A DNA stretch of 64,000 nucleotides from Saccharomyces paradoxus (lineage: Eukaryota > Ascomycota > Saccharomycetes > Saccharomycetales > Saccharomycetaceae): positions 372,001-436,000 of the forward strand of contig NC_047493.1 in assembly GCF_002079055.1 (NCBI RefSeq), in the 5' to 3' direction. Below are positions 41,110-52,576 of this stretch, one piece after another. The first letter of the stretch is position 1. Each line of letters opens with the position of its first letter. Below the pieces are notes generated by a model, which saw only the letters and a program-made list of their open reading frames with translations, ran no database searches and was not told where the DNA came from. The position numbers were made by a program, and so were the translations under genes.

Positions 41110-41452
41110 TGTTGTATTACGGGCTCGAGTAATACCGGATGTCTTGACAATCCTAAAGTCGTTTAGGAGAGTAACTTGTTGTCAGACTTATTATTATCGT
41201 GATTCACAGAATGTTACTTATCCTATATAATCTATATAAGATCTGAATCTAACTAAAGGGTGGAAGCGCGGAATCTCGGATCTAAACTAATTGTTCAGGT
41301 ATTTATACGTTTGGTTAGTTTGGTTCATCTTAGGCAAGTAGGTTGCCTAGTATACTCAATCTTGTCTATTGTTTCGTACGTGTTTCATACATGTTTTATG
41401 TCTAGGTTGGTAAATCTAGTAATGCTGAGGTATCTCATCTTGAGATACAACA
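41110..41452 (-). mobile_element. Solo Ty3-type LTR (sigma) at tRNA-Val
   Basis: 343 bp with perfect terminal inverted repeats and a perfect 5-bp duplication gtcat (41105-41109 and 41453-41457). It lies 17 bp upstream of the tRNA-Val 5' end. By eye it matches the 27419 copy along its whole length, so both are young. It sits directly against an older sigma LTR. Confidence 0.92.
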
Positions 41453-41456
41453 GTCA

Positions 41457-42109
41457 TGTTATGACTCATGATTAGCTATGTCATATTTATAAAATATATT
41501 AACCTAAACGTATGAAACAACCGTTATGAAGCGCACAAGATTGAGTACATCAGGCAAAGCCCTGCCTTCCTTAGATGAACTACTCAAACGTATAAACGCT
41601 TGGACAATCAGTTTAGATCTGTTGGAATGAAATTCTAATATCATCTATTTAGTAGTATAATATCACATGCGGTGTAAGAGGATGGCATAAGGATTGAGAA
41701 ACAGTCATCCAATCTAATGGAAACTGGAATGCAAGGATTGAGAATGTAATAGGATAATGAACGACAACATATAAAACAAAAGAAGAAATAATATTATTAT
41801 TCTGTAGAATTATCGACGCCTTTTTGTGGATTCCTACATCCTCGAGGAGAACTTCTAGTATATTCTGTTACCTATATCATAGCCTATAGCAACAATGGAA
41901 TCCCAACAATTATCCAGTTATGCAACAAATTCTCAAGATCCGACATTCCGCGCGTCCACCATTTGGCGTAGCTTGGATCTTACGTAATCTATGTCATAAG
42001 TACCACTCTGTAAATCAAGTTGATGACAAGTGCTGACAACAAGTTTAATCTTCTAACGATACTAGAATCGTCAAGATACCCCGTAATACTCAAGCCCGTA
42101 GCACAAACA
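41457..42109 (+). mobile_element. Old decayed sigma LTR, split by a delta LTR
   Basis: Outside 41620-41940 the sequence aligns with a sigma LTR in plus orientation. Landmarks are ACGTATGAAACAAC, CACAAGATTGAGTACATC, AACGTATAAACGCTTGG, CAGTTTAGATC, then after the inserted element CGACATTCCGCG, GACAACAAGTTTAATC and CCGTAATACTCAAGCCCGTA. It is heavily diverged, so it is a fossil. Before the younger sigma arrived, its left end lay 16 bp upstream of tRNA-Val, the normal Ty3 position. The exact ends are approximate. Confidence 0.8.
41620..41935 (+). mobile_element. Solo Ty1-type LTR (delta) inside the old sigma
   Basis: 316 bp from TGTTGGAATG to AATTCTCA, flanked by a perfect 5-bp duplication agatc (41615-41619 and 41936-41940). 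It inserted into the older sigma LTR. It differs from the LTRs of the whole Ty1 here at many sites, so it is an older or separate lineage. Confidence 0.92.
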
Positions 42110-42436
42110 TTTCAGCTTCGTTCAATTGTAGTGCATTATGTCCCGCCAGAGTTAGAGCTCGGGGTCCAACCACAAATCTTCGCGTCATTACAACAAAAAA
42201 AGAAGTTATCTTTGCTATGCTCGCGAAACTAGTGCTCTCTGACTACGCCACCCGCGGAAACTACGCCATTCTCGAAAACTTCGTATGGATCTTCACCAGC
42301 GATGCTGTTTTCAATGCTGACAGGCACTGTATGTATATACATATCAAAGCCATTTTGACCACTAAAACCATTGTGGCACTACACTATTCGCAGAGACTCC
42401 GAGATTGCTAAGCAACTTACCAAAGCTGGAAGCAGC

Positions 42437-42680
42437 ATAGTCCGATATAGACCCCGCTCGGACTATACCATTTAGACTCAAACAATACTTTCAACGGGTG
42501 TCCCAACCCTCTTTGGCTCCACGTTGCCATCCGACGCCTCGCACGGGCTTCCCGTGAACATGAGCCACGACGGGCCGAGTCCAGCGGAGTCCGCCTAGGA
42601 CGCCTGCCTATCAACTAGGCGGTCAGCCCACGGCCTATTAATGGCGTTGCTAAGCTGCGCCGACCACGGTGACACTCACC
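42437..42680. other. GC-rich island with four perfect hairpins, function unknown
   Basis: Four perfect inverted repeats lie in 244 bp. They are a 9-bp stem at 42437-42445/42458-42466, a 6-bp stem with a 3-nt loop at 42542-42547/42551-42556, an 8-bp stem at 42591-42598/42615-42622, and a 5-bp stem with a 3-nt loop at 42668-42672/42676-42680. The block is much more GC-rich than its surroundings. It matches no RNA gene I know (SCR1, RPR1, NME1, snoRNA) and no Ty LTR. It could be a structured RNA, a relic of a transferred or repeated element, or chance. Confidence 0.45.
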
Positions 42681-42745
42681 AGTTCTATTCGCTCTTTCCT
42701 GCGGTGTGACGTGTTAACGCGCGATCGTTCGTAGTTCGTATCGTT

Positions 42746-42844
42746 TGCCAAGAAAAAAAAGCCAATCGGGGAATCTGAAAATCGTTATTTGGCTTGCAGG
42801 TCGCACTCAGAGTACGAAATGCCAAGTACCAGAATTTCCTTGGC
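42746..42844 (+). promoter_or_regulatory. Cluster of Rim101-type sites upstream of RIM8
   Basis: TGCCAAG occurs at 42746-42752 and 42820-42826, and GCCAAGG on the minus strand at 42838-42844. TGCCAAG is the Rim101 repressor site, and RIM8 is a known direct Rim101 target. Three sites in 100 bp about 520-615 bp before the ATG suggest a conserved feedback control region. Confidence 0.6.
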
Positions 42845-43359
42845 CTTTTTTAAGTTTCTTCTTTCCTGTTTTTTTTTTCTTTCCCCTTTCTTTCTTTCTT
42901 TCTTTGCGATATGTCTACTTCAAATAAACATGGTATATATAATTTTTGTACTCTAAGCCTCTTCCTCTTCTCTCGCACTTGTTGTACTTCTTTCTACTAC
43001 GTACTTAATTCGTTCACTGTTCTCTTTCTTTTTTATTCTTTAAACTATCCTGCTCCAATCCAAACGGTAGGCTAGAAAATACGTTGTACTGTCTAACAAT
43101 TACTGCAGGCGCCATTTTCTTAACCTTATACCTTTTTCATTTCCCCTTACATTTGATTTCCTTCTTCCAAGTATATTGTAGTATTGTCTAAGCTTACTGA
43201 ATGAAAAGTAACAAGTCAGACGAAAAAAAAAAAATTAGAAAATAGACATCTCCCGAATACGCATCATCTCACGCACGTACAAGATTTCAGTGTCAAAGCA
43301 AAAGTACGCTAATACACTATTACCAACACCATCCTCATTGTCAGTAGAATTGACTGAAA

Positions 43360-44988
43360 ATGTCGTTACTGAAACTGTGGAACAAAGAATCAAAGGCGTC
43401 CTCCAAAATAAAGACTCATGGCATTGTTGGCAGTTACGGAAATAGCATGCTGGCCCATAATAACGTGAAGCAATTTCGTATAGATATAGATGAACCGCAC
43501 AGAGTTTGGAAACCCAATGAAAGCATAACCGGAGAAGCGGTCATCGATATAAAGAGAGACATAACTAACGTAGCGATCAAGTTGTCGCTAGTATGTGAAG
43601 TTCGCGTGAAAACTGGGAACAGCCCAACCTCCAAGAATAAGAGAATCGAGAAAACTTTAGAGAAATCGACGTTTCTTTATGGACAAGACTACGTAAAGAC
43701 AGCATTTTCGGCTAAGGAAAAGAAACCGCACATTGATAAAGCTACTATTCTCAATGGTCTAAGCAAGGGGGAACATAGGTTTCCCTTCAGGATACGGATA
43801 CCAAGAGGCAGGGGAATGTTGAGCTCTATAAAATTCGAAAGGGGCTCGATAACGTACTTCCTCTTTTGCACCTTAGAGTCCCTCAATAATGTCAACGGAG
43901 TAAAAAAACCTGAAGCAAAATGTGAACATGAGTTCGCAGTCATAGTTCCCCTGGACGTGTCGAGGCTGCCCAAGCCGAAGACCAAAACGGTAGTCCTACA
44001 ATCAGCATCCATGGTCCAAAATAAAAAGAGCAAATTTACAGAGGACGAGTCCTCATCATATACACAGCTAACTCAAAAGTCTAACAATTCTAATTCTTCT
44101 AGCAGCTCAGTAAACTCTAAAACGCCTCCTCTACCAAATAAAACGGTGACTATATCCGTAGACATACCGCAGGCTGGATTCATGATTGGAGAGATTATCC
44201 CTATAGACGTGAAGATCGACCACTATAAACCTTTCTATGCTCCCGCGGGTCTCACCACCACTTTGGTGAGAATATGTAGGGTCGGTGGTGCAGGCAAAGA
44301 TGACCCTATGGAGACCTTCAGAAAAGATATTTGTCAAAGCATCTCCCCAATATACATCAACCCTGAAACGTTGCAGTTCCAATCTAGAGTCTATCTGAAA
44401 GTACCCCTCGATGCATTTTCGACCCTAACTACTGTGGCCAAATTTTTTTCCTTTCAGTACTATATCGAAGTTATGGTTAATTTATCCAAAAAAAATGTGG
44501 TTTACACTGAATCTAATAGAATAATAGGAACACCTATCGAAGAACAGAATGGCTTGGGCGTAGAAAATAACATCAACCGTATCCAAAGGAAAATGCTACG
44601 TATGGTCAATCCAGAAACTCTGGAAAACGATTCTGAAGGCTATGAATCCAGTATATTTTTCAAAGATATGGTAAATGTAGAAAAGCTGAAGAGGCTGAGA
44701 AATGTTACTGGTATGTCCATAGAAACCGTCATAGGAACAACGAGAACCGAACAGCTTCAGGACGATACAAACCTCCCTCGCCAACCTTCAACCACGGTTC
44801 CGCATAGTTCTGAATCGGATTTAAGAGATTGGTTGGCCCCATTAAATGCGTACGAATGTGATGGTGCCCCAGTTCCAAAGTATTCTCCAAATGATAAAGT
44901 TAATGTACCGTCGGAAGACAAACAAGAACTTGAACAAAAAAGACTACAACAACTAGAAAGCGACCCTCCTCCTTGTGATGACTATTAG
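43360..44988 (+). CDS. RIM8: Arrestin-related pH-response protein Rim8
   Basis: A 542-residue alpha-arrestin (PalF homologue) that links the Rim21 pH sensor at the plasma membrane to ESCRT and the Rim13 protease, leading to Rim101 activation. The arrestin N domain (about 35-215) includes [17 protein letters not shown], and the C domain (about 260-390) includes [19 protein letters not shown] Ser-rich linker separates them. The C-terminal tail [23 protein letters not shown] resembles the ubiquitination and ESCRT-binding region. Here it is one open frame; early S288C annotation split this gene in two. Confidence 0.95.
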   Translation: MSLLKLWNKESKASSKIKTHGIVGSYGNSMLAHNNVKQFRIDIDEPHRVWKPNESITGEAVIDIKRDITNVAIKLSLVCEVRVKTGNSPTSKNKRIEKTLEKSTFLYGQDYVKTAFSAKEKKPHIDKATILNGLSKGEHRFPFRIRIPRGRGMLSSIKFERGSITYFLFCTLESLNNVNGVKKPEAKCEHEFAVIVPLDVSRLPKPKTKTVVLQSASMVQNKKSKFTEDESSSYTQLTQKSNNSNSSSSSVNSKTPPLPNKTVTISVDIPQAGFMIGEIIPIDVKIDHYKPFYAPAGLTTTLVRICRVGGAGKDDPMETFRKDICQSISPIYINPETLQFQSRVYLKVPLDAFSTLTTVAKFFSFQYYIEVMVNLSKKNVVYTESNRIIGTPIEEQNGLGVENNINRIQRKMLRMVNPETLENDSEGYESSIFFKDMVNVEKLKRLRNVTGMSIETVIGTTRTEQLQDDTNLPRQPSTTVPHSSESDLRDWLAPLNAYECDGAPVPKYSPNDKVNVPSEDKQELEQKRLQQLESDPPPCDDY

Positions 44989-45407
44989 AGAGTGCAGGTA
45001 ACGAGTCATATACTCGCAGCTTGTGTCCTGTGTAACCAGGGGCTAAATTATGTTTGCATCTTTTCCCTATTCCGTCCACGTAATGATTATGATATTAACC
45101 CAGAAAATAATTTTAGCATGCACAAAACTGAGACTTATATATGTTCATATGTACTTGATATATGAGTAATGATTAAAACGATACTTAGCCGTTTTCAGGC
45201 AAATGGAAGTAGAAAAAGAAAAGGGGTAGCAGTAACGTAAACGTTATCTTACACTTATAAAGACGGTGCCTTAGGATAAAGTGATTGTGATATTAATTTC
45301 TAAGTTATACATCCTATTTTGAGCCCCTTTATGTAGGCATTGTGATAAACTATGCCTTCGTCATTGCCGAACCATTTTTTTTTTTGTATATTTTTGGCTC
45401 CCTAGTT
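44989..45407. other. Intergenic RIM8-RNA15 (convergent)
   Basis: 419 bp between convergent stops. It holds AT-rich 3'-end sequence and a T-run near 45376-45385. No gene seen. Confidence 0.55.
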
Positions 45408-46310
45408 TCAGAATGCACCAAATTCTCCCCTTAATGCTTTTTGTTTTAGATCCCAAATGGCCATCCTTTCATCATCGGGCAAGATAGAAATTTGACTATC
45501 ATTCAGCTGTAACACTTGCTTCAGTAATTCTTTCTGTTTGTTACGCACAGCTGGATCCATCACCTCGTTCACGCTGTTGTTATTCGTAGCAGATGCCTCT
45601 TCCTGCGGCCTGGAAGCTAACGGGATCAAATCATCTACCTTACATATTCCATTTGTAAGTAATAATTCAGCTGTAACAAAACTCAACTGTGGACACAGCT
45701 CTAATAGGGAAACAGCATCTTCAGGGTGCGTTCTTGTCCATTCTTGGAATTTTTGTAGAAATTTCAACTGTACCTCTTTTGGTTTTTTGGCTAGTTCGCT
45801 CGATATCATCATGGCAGGGGTGGTCATGTTTATATTGACGTCGATACCAGAGGGCAATTCGGGAAATTTTTGACTTAGAAAACTGGCATTTCCGCTGTTT
45901 TGAAAGTCGAGCCCATTATTATTACTATTATTATTATTATTTCCGTTGCTGTTGTTGTTATTGTTCCCATTAATGCTGTTATACTGTTGTTGTTGCTGTT
46001 GTGAAACACCCGATATATCACTATTACTGGAGTAACCACATTTCAAAAACCTAGAGCCTAATTGGTATCCATTCAAATTACGGACTGCGCTGGCACTGGA
46101 TTCCAAATCTCTAAATTCGATAAACGCGTAACCTTTCGACCTACCAGTCTGGGGGTCAAACATCATTTTCAAATTGATCACGGGCCCAACATTACTACAT
46201 AGATCAAGGATCTGTTCTTCTGTTTGATCATATGGAATAGAACCCAGATACACCACTCGCGATGGTGGGTTGTTCTGTACCCCCGCATTCATACCGCTTT
46301 GCCTATTCAT
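45408..46310 (-). CDS. RNA15: Cleavage and polyadenylation factor IA subunit Rna15
   Basis: A 300-residue CstF-64 homologue that binds A/U-rich signals in pre-mRNA 3' ends with Hrp1 and Rna14. The RRM (about 18-96) shows RNP2 VVYLGSIPY and RNP1 KGYAFIEF. A Gln/Asn-rich linker follows, then the hinge that binds Rna14 (about 150-235) and a C-terminal helix bundle ending LKQKALRGEFGAF, which contacts Pcf11. It is about four residues longer than S. cerevisiae (296), most easily explained by the Gln/Asn repeats. Confidence 0.96.
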   Translation of the reverse strand: MNRQSGMNAGVQNNPPSRVVYLGSIPYDQTEEQILDLCSNVGPVINLKMMFDPQTGRSKGYAFIEFRDLESSASAVRNLNGYQLGSRFLKCGYSSNSDISGVSQQQQQQYNSINGNNNNNSNGNNNNNSNNNGLDFQNSGNASFLSQKFPELPSGIDVNINMTTPAMMISSELAKKPKEVQLKFLQKFQEWTRTHPEDAVSLLELCPQLSFVTAELLLTNGICKVDDLIPLASRPQEEASATNNNSVNEVMDPAVRNKQKELLKQVLQLNDSQISILPDDERMAIWDLKQKALRGEFGAF

Positions 46311-46743
46311 GTCGCTGTTCTGGCCTTTTGATGGTCAACGTGTTTATGTGATGCTGTTGGTATATAGCCTTTCTTGTATATCCCCCTAACAATCAATACA
46401 AATATTTTTGGTTAGAGCAAGTGCTAAAAGTGATTAGGTTCTTTTAAAAGATTCTAAACGCAGAAATTCTCTTATAGTGATAATAAAAACCTCAGGAAGC
46501 TCCGCCAATCCACCTTAGCTTTATGGAATTCTTTTGAAACGATGCCTCGAATGACAATGGTCATTTTCTTGGTATAATTCCAATTTCATTAGGGAATTTT
46601 TCACCTCTTACCCGTCCCCGTTATGCTGATGGGACCAAGTGATCACTCGATGATGGGACTACCTATTGAAAAATAATGAATGAAAAAATTACTCAAGCAG
46701 CAAAGTGTTCACAGTTTAATCAGTCCGCATAAGTGTATTCATC
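46311..46743. other. Divergent promoter RNA15-DST1
   Basis: 433 bp shared upstream region. No repeat, RNA gene or motif I can name with confidence. Confidence 0.5.
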
Positions 46744-47673
46744 ATGGATAGTAAGGAGGTACTAGTGCATGTTAAGAATCTGGAAAAGAACAAGAGTAAT
46801 GATGCTGCAGTTCTAGAAATCTTGCATGCCTTGGATAAAGAATTCGTCCCAACTGAAAAATTACTGAGAGAAACAAAAGTTGGTGTGGAAGTCAACAAGT
46901 TTAAAAAATCTAATAATGCAGAGATCAGCAAGCTCGTGAAAAAAATGATTGGCTCTTGGAAAGATGCAATTAATAAAAACAAGCGTTCCAGACAAGCACA
47001 GCAACATCATCAAGATCACGCGCCAGGCAATGCGGAGGATAAGACGACTGCAGGTGGGTCTGTGAACGGTGTAGATCAGCCTGCCTCCTCTCAGTCAGAT
47101 GCCACGAAACAGGACAAGTATGTCAGCACTAAACCAAGAAATAGTAAGAATGATGGTGTGGATACGGCTATATATCACCATAAATTACGTGATCAGGTAC
47201 TAAAGGCACTATATGACGTTTTGGCCAAAGAAAGTGAGCATCCTCCCCAATCTATTTTACACACTGCGAAAGCTATAGAAAGTGAAATGAATAAAGTTAA
47301 CAACTGTGACACTAGCGAAGCCGCTTATAAAGCCAGGTACCGTATAATTTATTCAAACGTCATATCAAAGAATAATCCAGACCTCAAACATAAAATTGCC
47401 AACGGTGATATAACGCCAGAATTCTTGGCTACATGCGATGCCAAGGATCTAGCCCCAGCGCCTTTGAAGCAAAAGATAGAAGAAATTGCCAAACAAAACT
47501 TATACAACGCACAAGGTGCCACTATAGAAAGGTCAGTCACCGATAGATTTACATGTGGTAAATGTAAAGAGAAGAAGGTATCTTACTACCAATTGCAAAC
47601 AAGATCTGCGGATGAACCATTGACCACTTTCTGTACATGTGAGGCATGCGGTAACAGATGGAAATTCTCTTAG
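46744..47673 (+). CDS. DST1: Transcription elongation factor TFIIS
   Basis: A 309-residue factor that stimulates transcript cleavage by backtracked RNA polymerase II. Domain I (1-75) is a LW/TFIIS-N helical bundle with KLVKKMIGSWKDAI. Domain II (about 145-240) binds Pol II. Domain III is a zinc ribbon with C271, C274, C299 and C302 and the catalytic acidic pair D290-E291 (RSADEPLTTF). Length equals S. cerevisiae Dst1. Functionally it pairs with Rpb9, encoded at the left end of this window. Confidence 0.97.
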   Translation: MDSKEVLVHVKNLEKNKSNDAAVLEILHALDKEFVPTEKLLRETKVGVEVNKFKKSNNAEISKLVKKMIGSWKDAINKNKRSRQAQQHHQDHAPGNAEDKTTAGGSVNGVDQPASSQSDATKQDKYVSTKPRNSKNDGVDTAIYHHKLRDQVLKALYDVLAKESEHPPQSILHTAKAIESEMNKVNNCDTSEAAYKARYRIIYSNVISKNNPDLKHKIANGDITPEFLATCDAKDLAPAPLKQKIEEIAKQNLYNAQGATIERSVTDRFTCGKCKEKKVSYYQLQTRSADEPLTTFCTCEACGNRWKFS

Positions 47674-48086
47674 AAAGCGAAGAGATGAGTAGTCAAGGAC
47701 AGAGAAAATGAAACAATATAAATAAAGGACAGAAAAGCTTTTTTCTGACTGTAATCATAGTGATATTTGACAGGCAGAATTTAGGAAAAAGATAATGTAA
47801 AACATACAACTATGTCCAATTTGTAGAAATGGCAGATTCGTATACGATGTACATGTATATACATATACCGCTGATGTTAATTTTTTTGTCTCCTTCATGT
47901 AGATTCTTCTGTTCTTCCAATTACTTTGTATTATTTATGATTTTCATATTTTCTTATTGATCTTCTATGCATTAAAAATATGGCTCGGTCAGAATTAAAG
48001 AAATACATTTTAAAGTATAACAAATCAGCGAATAGAAAGCTAGAATAAACACGAAGAGAAGAAAGTAAATACCAGAGTCATATACA
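47674..48086. other. Intergenic DST1-YGL041W-A
   Basis: 413 bp, AT-rich, with alternating tgtatatacatata near 47853-47868. No gene seen. Confidence 0.5.
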
Positions 48087-48551
48087 ATGTTGAGAGTATT
48101 ATGGAAGCATAACTCCAAAGTCACTCGTTCGATAGAACTATCGAATGTTTTTATCACATACCACACCAAGAGTTTAAGGAGGCCCTTCTGGATCTATCCG
48201 AAAAGATACTATGCTCAATCTTGGGACAACAGGCAGCCTAATGATAAGATTGATGCACACATTAAAGTGCAAAAACTTATGGATGAAATAAATTCGAGGC
48301 CCAATGTTCTGGAAAAGTTAGAACGAGTTAGTAACATCATGATCGAAAAAAAATTGGTTAATTTAGATGCGACTTCCGCCAATGAAGAAACTACGATGAA
48401 ACCATGGCAAATGATTAAGATCTTAATGGATAGAGATCTGAGACATGCTATGAAGGAGTTTAAATCGGAATTGGAAGAATCTGGCATTCAATTAGGACCT
48501 GATCAATTGGGCCCGCTAATGACCGTTTTAGGATTGGAGAAGAAAAAATGA
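48087..48551 (+). CDS. Small mitochondrial protein, YGL041W-A orthologue
   Basis: 154 residues. Residues 1-45 are basic and lack acidic residues except one Glu, a plausible mitochondrial presequence (KHNSKVTRSIELSNVF...RRPFWIYPKRYYAQS). The rest is helical and charged, with FKSELEESGIQLGPDQLGPLM near the end. Position and length match S. cerevisiae YGL041W-A, detected in mitochondria and without known function. A plus-strand gene here with an antisense shadow is more credible than the reverse. Confidence 0.85.
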   Translation: MLRVLWKHNSKVTRSIELSNVFITYHTKSLRRPFWIYPKRYYAQSWDNRQPNDKIDAHIKVQKLMDEINSRPNVLEKLERVSNIMIEKKLVNLDATSANEETTMKPWQMIKILMDRDLRHAMKEFKSELEESGIQLGPDQLGPLMTVLGLEKKK

Positions 48552-48781
48552 ATGGAGATGAAAATAAATAAAAAGCATTACCGATTCTTCTTGCTAATGC
48601 CTTCCATGTATAAATATTACGTATTACTACATAAGTACCCATTAGGAGCATTATATAGTTCTCACTAGGTCGCATCGTTGTATATCCTAAAACTGGCCAA
48701 ATGGGGACTTACTGCCGGCACTGTTACATTTGTCTTATTACCATCATTATTTTTCCTATTCACAAAGTGAGCTCATTTTTT

Positions 48782-50932
<2,151 letters not shown>

Positions 50933-51249
50933 TGTTGGAATGAAATTCTAATATCATCTATTTAGTATTATATTATCACATGCGGTGTAAGAGGATGGCA
51001 TAAAGATTGAGAAACAGTCATCCAATCTAATGGAAGCTGAAATGCAAGAATTGATAATGTAATAGGAAAATGAATGACGACATATAAAAAGGAAGAAGAT
51101 AAAATAATAACACTATGTAGAACTATCGATTCCCTTTTGTGGATTCCTATATCCTCGAGGAGAACTTCTAGTATATTCTGTATATCTATATCATAGCCTT
51201 TAACAACGACGGAATCCCAACAATTATCTAATTATTCACCCAATTCTCA
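50933..51249 (+). mobile_element. Solo Ty1-type LTR (delta), no target duplication
   Basis: 317 bp from TGTTGGAATG to AATTCTCA, close in sequence to the whole Ty1's LTRs. The flanking 5-mers (ctaat and gggtt) do not match. A solo LTR without a duplication suggests recombination between two different elements, or flank decay. Confidence 0.9.
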
Positions 51250-51331
51250 GGGTTATTACAAATAGATTTATTTGTTGATATAATGTAAGTCGACTACGAA
51301 TGATGTACTCCATCTTGAGGTAAGAAAACTT

Positions 51332-51674
51332 TGTTGTATCTCAAAATGAGATACCTCAGCATTACTAGATTTACCAACCTAGACATAAAACATGTATGAA
51401 ACACGTACGAAACAATAGACAAGATTGAGTATACTAGGCAACCTACTTGCCCAAGATGAACCAAACCAACCAAACGTATAAATACCTTAACAATTAGTTT
51501 AGATCCGAGATTCCGCGCTTCCACCCTTTAGTTAGATTCAGATCTTATATAGATTATATAGGATAAGTAACATTCTGTGAATCACGTTAATAATAAGTCT
51601 GACAACAAGTTACTCTCCTAAACGACTTTAGGATTGTCAAGACATTCGATATTACATGAGCCCGTAATACAACA
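51332..51674 (+). mobile_element. Solo Ty3-type LTR (sigma) at tRNA-Leu
   Basis: 343 bp beginning TGTTGTATCTCAAAATGAG and ending in CCGTAATACAACA, flanked by a perfect 5-bp duplication aactt (51327-51331 and 51675-51679). It lies 17 bp upstream of the tRNA-Leu 5' end and points the same way. It includes CGTATAAATACC (TATA) and TGAAACA. Confidence 0.92.
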
Positions 51675-51691
51675 AACTTCAACAAATAAGT

Positions 51692-51806
51692 GGTTGTTTG
51701 GCCGAGCGGTCTAAGGCGCCTGATTCAAGAAAACATCTTGACTGCAGTTAACTGTGGGAATACTCAGGTATCGTAAGATGCAAGAGTTCGAATCTCTTAG
51801 CAACCA
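51692..51806 (+). tRNA. tRNA-Leu (CAA) with intron
   Basis: A 115-nt gene from GGTTGTTTGGCCGAG to TTAGCAACCA. The anticodon is CAA. A 33-nt intron (about 51730-51762) lies after position 37, the standard site, and leaves an 82-nt tRNA with a long variable arm. S. cerevisiae tRNA-Leu(CAA) genes carry a nearly identical intron, which I recall as 32 nt. Confidence 0.96.
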
Positions 51807-52576
51807 TTAATTTTTTATAGATAGTTTCTTTTACCGTTTAAATACCGCTGATCACGAAGAATACAAGTTCACCGTATTTAACGTTTTACACGCAGTGAAT
51901 ATGCTGCAATGTGCCTGTTGAATTCTTTTCCAAATCACTTCCAAGGTTATATTGCCGATTAGGCAAATACACTAAATATATAGGTTTTTACAAAGAAAAA
52001 CGCATCAGAAATAGAAGAGAATACCCGCGTTTTGTTTTTGAAATGGAGTTCCACAATGAAATATGATAAAGAAAGAGGCTCACTGGGTTAATGTACACCA
52101 TAAAGGGGTATGGGCAAACGGTTTAACATTGTCAGTTTTCCTTGTAAATCGAAGAACGGCCTTTATACATCAAATGTGAAAAAGCAGAGGTGACCTCCCA
52201 TAAAAGCTAGGAAGCAATTAGAGATGATATTGCCTAATAAATCCATAAATGAAAGGAAGGCGTTATTCTATTCGAACGATGAACAAAAAATGTGGACGCA
52301 TGTCACCGAAACTCGGTGTATTTTTGATCGGGCTCGATCTGGCTCGGGCTTGGCACGATTCGGCTTGGTTAGTTCGGCAAAGCTTATTTAAAGTACCTCT
52401 TTAGATGACCAGTTGAAAAATGTGAAAAAGAAAGTGATATATTATGATAATTAATATTTTTTTTGATGGGAAATCGGCCTTGGGAATCTAGTTTCAGTTA
52501 ATTGAGTGAGGAACATATTATACAATTGTGTAAAATTGAACAAAAATCGATCATAAGAAAATTGAGCAGAATAATC
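51807..52576. other. Upstream interval of YGL039W
   Basis: 770 bp. It contains a run of related ctcgg/ggctcgg/ttcgg words between 52310 and 52380 (tcgggctcgatctggctcgg) and a T-tract near 52459. No gene. In-frame sequence upstream of the YGL039W ATG (52502-52576) is open but has no ATG. Confidence 0.55.

Larger units (their letters stand above)
42110..43360. other. RIM8 upstream interval
   Basis: About 1.25 kb without a recognised gene. The left third is of moderate composition, with a 64-codon frame at 42217-42411 that I do not recognise. The middle is the GC-rich hairpin island annotated separately. The right part is a pyrimidine-rich and A-rich promoter with Rim101-type sites. Confidence 0.6.

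Noticed and set aside
42417-42614. 65-codon Arg-rich minus-strand frame in the GC-rich island
   Set aside because: It has no ATG and its composition follows local GC content. The island is better described by its hairpins.
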